Source: Gymnothorax reevesii
Lineage: Eukaryota; Chordata; Actinopteri; Anguilliformes; Muraenidae
NCBI GenBank assembly: GCA_029721435.1
Contig: CM056583.1
Coordinates: 85,141,620-85,205,619, forward strand
Length of the DNA stretch: 64,000 bases
Direction of reading: 5' to 3'
The number at the start of each line of letters is the position of its first letter. The stretch's first letter is position 1. The notes beneath the pieces are model-generated. The model saw nothing but the letters and a program-made list of their open reading frames with translations. It made no database searches and was not told the origin of the DNA. Both the position numbers and the translations under genes were made by a program. Shown piece by piece: positions 58,553-64,000 of the stretch.

Positions 58553-60154
58553 TGGGGGTAGCATCTCTGGTTCTGCTCAGCAGGAGGCCGGAGTCAAAGT
58601 CATGGCTGCCCAAGTCTCCTTTGAAAGTTTAATCACTGTCTCCACTGAAGTTAAAGTCCAGTTACATTAATCTGTTTAAAATAATCTAAATTCAGATTAT
58701 GTTTGTGTTCAATATCCTGTTAAGAAATCACTTATATACTCATAACCCAATTAAATTATATAATACTCCAGTTTAAGGCTTTTCCATGACAACTGCATCA
58801 TATTAGCACAAATTTCTATCATGTTTGGTCTTGTTATTCTCGGCGGAATCCAAGGAGTTGAATGGTGCATGTTTCATTTCCCTTGAAATTATGGTTTATC
58901 CTCTCTGGGAAACTCCTGAAAATTGGTTGGATTTTACGCAGGGAATTACCCTAGTCTCCTCTCTCTGCTAGGAAGTTTATTACACCCCCAAATGGAGGCA
59001 AAACTCAGATTCGGCCCTCCCTTCCTCCGCCTTGATCGGAGTTGTGGTTCTGAGGGCTTAAAGGCAAGAGATTCGAACCAGAAGCCCCTTTTTCAAGATC
59101 TCACATGCGAAAGGTGAGTTTGGGGGAATCACATGCCACCCGCTCCGCCTGCCTGGGTCTGTGCGTAAGTTACGGATCTAGGTAGGCAGAGAGGGATGGC
59201 ATCCAAGTTCTTCCCGAGCACGTGCTGCGGCCTCACTTCGCGTGGTTTGCCTCCATTTTTCCAGGTACGAATTTATTCTCTCTTTCTAAATTGTGTGTGA
59301 CTGATAATTGGCTTAACGTTGATTTGTTTGATCCAAGCTTGTGCCTACCTGGTGATTAAATTATTGTTATTCCGTTCAGCTAGCGTGGTCTCCGAGTCTC
59401 TTAACACTTGTACATTCTTTCTATCCCCGTCTCGGTGGATACCTAGGGGTATTATCCCCACCGAGGAACGACTGGCCAGTGGCCTCGTGTGGGAATTCAT
59501 TTAATAAGTTGGAGAGACAACCATGATCTACTTACAGAAAGGGTTTATGTATTGCTGGTTCTGGGGTTTTAGCCTGAAGGAAACCCATGGACGAAAAGTC
59601 GGTTATCCGTTAAAACTCCCTTAAGGAACCCATGGGCGTGCATATAATCTGCGTTCGCTGTCAATATATGCCAACAAGGCTATTGCAGTGATGGTTGACT
59701 TCCAACCTCTAACCAATGAACCTAAGATCCAGACATGGTGTTAAAACCCGGGAACATTAATACAGCGACGGTGGTTGTCTGTTCAGAATTCAAGGTATAA
59801 TCAACTTCATGTTTTTCCCTAGAGTCTGAGTAACTGGTTTTCACTGCCCTGAGATTCATGCAATGCTGTCCCCAAACTATAAATTCTAATTCTAATTTGG
59901 AGTCAGATATTCAACAAGGATGTCACTAAATTTGGTATTCTAAATGTATTATGGAGTCAGAATAATTGTAACTGTTGTGTTTTTATGCCCCGTCTTTGGA
60001 CGGAGAAAAATATCCATTATATTGTAATTCATACCAGCCAGGAAGTTGCTCGAATTCATGCCAGCCAAGAAGAACACGAGAAACCTTCAGCCCTCTGCAA
60101 TGTCCGTCCTTGGTATTGTTTTGTGGGTGATACAGTATAGAAGTGATTTCATCG
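58553..60154 (-). repeat. LTR-like repeat, inverted copy nested in another copy
   Basis: Read on the minus strand from 60,154 it follows copy 1 (4,600-6,222). It goes through CTCCAAATTAGAATTAGAATT (complement at 59,884-59,904), AACCAGCAATACATAAACCC (complement at 59,543-59,562), GAAATGAAACATGCACCATT (complement at 58,861-58,880) and ATTGAACACAAACATAATCT (complement at 58,697-58,716). It ends before the usual right terminus. With the first part at 57,730 it makes inverted arms of about 0.8 kb. Confidence 0.8.
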
Positions 60155-60480
60155 CATTATATTGAACCTATAAGCATATTATGTAGTTCCCAGAGGTTTA
60201 GATTATTTTAAACAGATTAATATAACTGTACTTTAACTGAAGAATAAGGACAGTAATACGACTCCTTCAGGGACATTGTGACAGCCAGAGCTTTGAAACT
60301 ACCCCCAGTACAGAGTAACAGAAAGACCATCGACACCTTCCACATGCAGGCTTAGCAAGCATCCTGGGGGGAAGTCCACAAAAGTTTTATTGCTATTTGG
60401 CAAGGCTCTGGTCTGAGCTTATCAGCCATATGCAGGAACGTCTCCAGATTCTACAACATTAATAGCAACGTTTTACGTTG
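60155..60480 (+). repeat. LTR-like repeat, plus-strand copy, last part
   Basis: TATTGAACCTATAAGCATAT and ATTTTAAACAGATTAATATA match copy 1 at 5,902-5,960. It ends GATTCTACA near 60,455, the family's right end. Confidence 0.7.
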
Positions 60481-61725
60481 CATGAATATTTTGAAAGAAA
60501 CAAAATTATTCTGAATATTTTGTAGGAGCAAAGAATCCTATATGTGCCATTAACACTGAACATATTGGAGTATAAACAGCTGAATTTCAGCAGGAGGGAT
60601 TAACCAATATGCTGGGGTCGGTAGCACGCACCTACTGGACTTACACCTGACTTGAAGCCAAGTTGCGCCATCATAGAGGCATAACTTTAAGAACACTGCA
60701 CCAGCTGAGAGTAAACAATATTCACGAAGACCAGGAATAAATTCAACGCTTATATGATGGGAGGTGTAAAGTGAATTTCCTGGCCACTAATTCAGGAAGA
60801 TGCAACCTCCCCAAGATGCAACTCTACCACACATCATATCAATTTCTGGCAAATCATGCGCTGAGTATTGTTAGGCTCACCTCCATGCTTTGGAAGCACT
60901 GGCGTTTTAGTCTATATGTAAATATTTGATACTGAATATTTTTGTCTGTCTGTCCCTATCTCTTTTTTTTGTTGCTATTGTCATTGTGGTTTTTTTGCTG
61001 ATATATGGACCGCCTCTGTGTCTGAAATAAAGTATTGATGATGATGATAAAAATATTTATGTGGAGTGAAAACTGTGGGAGTTAGAGCAAGTTTAAGAGA
61101 AGACTTCTTGACAGTTTTGCAGCTGTTACGCCACTCTAACCATGATGTCACCACACTCTAACTTCCCAGAATTTATTCTTAAAAATATTTTCAAACATTA
61201 TAAAAGTTACAAAAAAGTTCAACAGTAAAGATATTATCCAAGCATAGCTTAACATTTTCTTCTTAAATGACTTAAATTCTAGCGAAAAGTATGACAGAGT
61301 AAAAAAATAGCTGAAAATAGCTATTTGAGAGTTTCATTGTTTCCTATGGGAAAAAAAACTATTTAAAGAAAAATCAATTACTCAAAAAGATTGAAAGATA
61401 TCAAGAAGACGAGTACAAGCAACATAATTCAGAACAAGATGAATTTTTTGAAGTTTCAGTGAAGCTTGTAGGTTAAAATATGTAGGAGTAGTTATTCAGC
61501 AGAAAAATTGAAGAAGAGAGAAAAAAATAAAGAGTGGCAAGAACATAAAGAAAGTAGGAGACAAACCGCCAAACTCAAAAATACTGCTGGAACAGACTTA
61601 TCACTGAGACACAAGGTTTGTCAATCCCTCTTAAAGAGTGAGTGAGTGACCATTTGCAATGCATAGACCAGGGCAACCGTTTCTGAGTGCCGTAAGGAAG
61701 AAAGGGGACCGTGTCATTACTTTCA

Positions 61726-61731
61726 TTTATT
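61726..61731 (-). terminator. Candidate polyadenylation signal AATAAA, gene copy B
   Basis: Conserved counterpart of 19,175-19,180, about 330 bp past the stop codon. Confidence 0.4.
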
Positions 61732-62057
61732 AAGTAGCTGTGCAAAAGCAGAAAATCATACAGATGTTTGAACATCATTTTCCCAACAATGATTAATAAT
61801 GCTGTGATATCAGTGTGGGTTTCATAAACTCTGGCTGATGTTTGTTTTGCGTCATAAAACACATTTGTCTTTCACAAAGACTGTGGTATAGTACGACAAA
61901 GATTGTGGTATAGCAGGACAAAGATTGTGGTGCAGGGCTGATAACGCAAGTATGGAAATTTGCTTGCACAATGCAGCTGTCCTCCACTAGTTTCTTTTTT
62001 AAAAAGCACAGGTGCATGGGCATAAACGGTGTGTGACTGGTGAATGGCACCTGAAAC

Positions 62058-63073
62058 TCAGTCACTCGTCGCCTTGTGATCGTTACCTGCCTCATCAACC
62101 CATAACTCCCCTGGCTTGGCGACCACATAACCGCTTTTAGTGAAGATATAAGACTGATCAGGGCTAAGCTGGATGCTGTCCATGAGCTTGTTCTCCGGTT
62201 TGCAGGTGCTTGTGTCATCAGGGTCCACACTGTACAGTATCACATGCAGCACCTGATCTGTCTTAAACTTTATGTGCCCATTTAGAGGAATCACAAAGGA
62301 TCCGTCCTTAGCAGAGTCTATTTCTTCAGGAAGTGGTTTGAAGATCTTGCCCCCACTCTCTGTGATATCGCTCAGCTTGATGGGCATCAGGCTGTAGAAG
62401 AGACGCACAGTCTTTCCTGTGGCGTTCGCTGCTTGTTGAGTGCCAGGGGGTTCCAAAGGCGGAGCTGAACGTCTTGCTATTGTTGTACAATCAAAGAGAG
62501 AAAGACAGATAGAGCGGGGTGCGGGGGATTTACACTTTTGCAATAAGTATTTTGACTGGTGTCATGCCAATAAAACATTTGACTGGAACTGAGCTGATAA
62601 AGTGAGAGAGAGATGGAAGACATGCTTGAAAAAAGAACTGCAGTAAAATCCACAAATATAAATAAATATATACACTGTATAAAATACATTCTATGCAACG
62701 AACTATAAAACTGAAAACTACACTCGTATTTTGTGATTATAAAAATACGTATGAAATTCAATCTAAGGCACTTTGATTCTAGTTTCAAACAAGAAAAGGA
62801 TTTTTTTTTACTTACCCCGTACATTGACAGTGTTGTAGGAGCCATAAACTGAAAAAAATTATGCATATAAATATCAAATCAAAAGTATAAAAGCAAAAAT
62901 ATGTATTTTGTTCATTTTCAAATCTGAATATACTTAGAAGGAAAGCAAAATTCAAGAAAAAAGTCTGAAAGAGTGAAAATTAAGATACAAGGCTATAGTT
63001 CCTAACAGCACCTACCACCAACAAAGTAGGTGTATTCTTCATGGTGGTGCATGGTTTTGACAGCCTGACCCAT
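62058..63073 (-). CDS. Unrecognised small host protein, copy B (spliced, 169 aa)
   Basis: Same structure as copy A. Exon 2 is 63,074-63,016 (ATG at 63,073), the microexon is 62,848-62,816, and exon 4 is 62,476 to the stop at 62,058. All introns are GT-AG, phase 1, and all coding exon lengths are identical (58 coding nt, 33, 419). The start is MGQAVKTMHHHEEYTYF and the microexon reads YGSYNTVNVR. Exon 4 differs from copy A at about 10 of 138 residues, for example Glu to Lys in MPI(E/K)LSD and Cys to Tyr in KSG(C/Y)VV. The first 30 residues differ at about 13. There is no signal peptide or membrane segment. Family not recognised; presumably a soluble intracellular protein. Frame preservation suggests both copies are functional. 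Confidence 0.8.
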
Positions 63074-63580
63074 TCTTCTAAAAAACACAGAGAGAGAGAG
63101 AGAGAGAGAGTATAAGTTCTGAACAAACACTTATTCAAAATAAAATTATCCGACATCTACAACAGTATGAATGCAGATTGCAAAACAAACAAACAAAAAA
63201 ACAATAAAAACAATTAAATGAAAGCAACACATCTGCAAAGGTGATATTAAAATCCTTTCAAGATGAAAGAATTCATTCATAATCCCAAAAAATAAAACAT
63301 ATTCAAATCCCCTATCTTGACATTTTAAGACAGAGAGAAAGAGAGAGAGAATTGTGAAGGCAACCAATATGATTCTAATGTCAAGTCATTCAAATGCTGC
63401 TACTTCATAAGTTGCCATTTTATGAACTAAGGAGACTGTGTAATATTGCTCCTCATAAATAAATTACTCATCTGAATCAAACAAGGATATCAACCTTCAC
63501 ACTGCAATGCTTAGGTGGTTTGTGTAGAGGCTGCAGTGTTAGACTGGCTGCTCTACACTGGGACAGCACAGTCATCTCAC

Positions 63581-63664
63581 CTGCTGTGATAGGTGGTTGG
63601 GTGTGGTCACAGGAAGTGGTCTCAGGCAGGAGGCAGGAGTACGGCTGGAGATTAAAGGTGCTCA
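63581..63664 (-). other. Non-coding exon 1, gene copy B
   Basis: Counterpart of 21,052-21,135, with the donor CACAGCAG then GTGAGA (GT at 63,580-63,579). Confidence 0.6.
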
Positions 63665-63691
63665 GAAGTTCCTGCTCTCTGGACTCCTGGA

Positions 63692-63699
63692 CTTATATA
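63692..63699 (-). promoter_or_regulatory. TATA box, gene copy B
   Basis: TATATAAG on the minus strand in a context almost identical to copy A, again with the upstream word GAAGTTGATAAACTGGG. Confidence 0.7.
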
Positions 63700-63928
63700 C
63701 ACCTCGGAGAGGAAGGTGCAGCCCCCAAACCACAGATCTCTGTGTGCTACACCCAGTTTATCAACTTCCACAGAAGTGAGTAGTGTTATCTTCAATTCAC
63801 TAAAATGTGAACCCGCCCATGAAAACCAGGCTAAACTCACGTGATCTAATTTTGAGATAAAGGCCATCAAATAGTCCCTTTGATTAAAGAATTTCAAAAA
63901 TATGAGATGTGAGTTTATTGGTTTAAAC

Positions 63929-64000
63929 CTGGGCTGCCCAACCCTGTTCCTGGAGAGCTACCATCCTGTAGGTTTCTATTCTATTCTAATTCAATACACC
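63929..64000. mobile_element. hAT-like repeat, cut by window end
   Basis: CTGGGCTGCCCAACCCTGTT followed by CCTGGAGAGCTACC is the opening of a common fish hAT-type repeat. Only 72 bp are visible. Confidence 0.5.

Larger units (their letters stand above)
60846..63928. repeat. Segmental duplication, copy B
   Basis: Same content and orientation as 18,289-21,400: LINE 3' tail with (GAT)n, the 3' UTR repeats, the gene and the promoter. It ends near 63,928 where a hAT-like terminus begins. Confidence 0.92.

Overview
This 64-kb window is non-coding-rich vertebrate DNA, most likely from a teleost (ray-finned) fish. The evidence is its repeat vocabulary: several Tc1/mariner families, hAT-type MITEs, Ty3/gypsy fragments, non-LTR retrotransposons, a Ginger-like transposon with an OTU domain, and the abundant fish repeat carrying the words GGGGGCGCTATAGAGCC and GAAGAA-GAA. 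There are no operons, tRNAs, rRNAs or CRISPR arrays. Every long open frame is either transposon-derived or belongs to one small duplicated host gene.

Host genes. A compact four-exon gene on the minus strand (CDS 20,577 to 19,507) is repeated 42.5 kb away (CDS 63,073 to 62,058) inside a ~3.1-kb segmental duplication (18,289-21,400 and 60,846-63,928). Both copies keep a TATA box, a non-coding first exon, consensus GT-AG splice sites, a 33-nt microexon and an uninterrupted 169-codon frame. I do not recognise the protein. The two N-terminal coding exons differ far more between copies than the introns do, while the last exon is more conserved than the introns. That is the most interesting biological signal in the window.

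Layout. 0-6.3 kb: a hAT MITE, a minus-strand LINE remnant, a Tc1 end and a ~1.6-kb LTR-like repeat. 7-8.5 kb: a dead Tc1. 11.5-14.2 kb: a MITE with an 11-bp target duplication, further MITEs and a gypsy pol fragment. 14.7-18.5 kb: a LINE split by a 2.1-kb fold-back element. 18.3-21.4 kb: host gene copy A. 25.6-30.3 kb: a nearly intact LINE followed by two Tc1-type elements. 30.3-37.7 kb: hAT, Tc1, piggyBac-like and LTR-like fragments. 38.1-45.2 kb: a decayed Ginger1-like transposon (integrase, OTU protease, 33-bp coding minisatellite) broken up by a fold-back element and a young Tc1. 46.2-48 kb: decayed chromodomain gypsy and the start of its LTR. 48.7-55.3 kb: a 6.1-kb tandemly structured element with a 10-bp target duplication sitting inside an LTR-like repeat. 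56.5-57.3 kb: a 5'-truncated LINE. 57.7-60.5 kb: an LTR-like repeat carrying an inverted copy of itself. 60.8-63.9 kb: host gene copy B.

The window is therefore a nested transposon landscape around a recent duplication of a fast-evolving small gene. Family assignments come from motifs read by eye. No database search was possible, and boundaries marked approximate are estimates.
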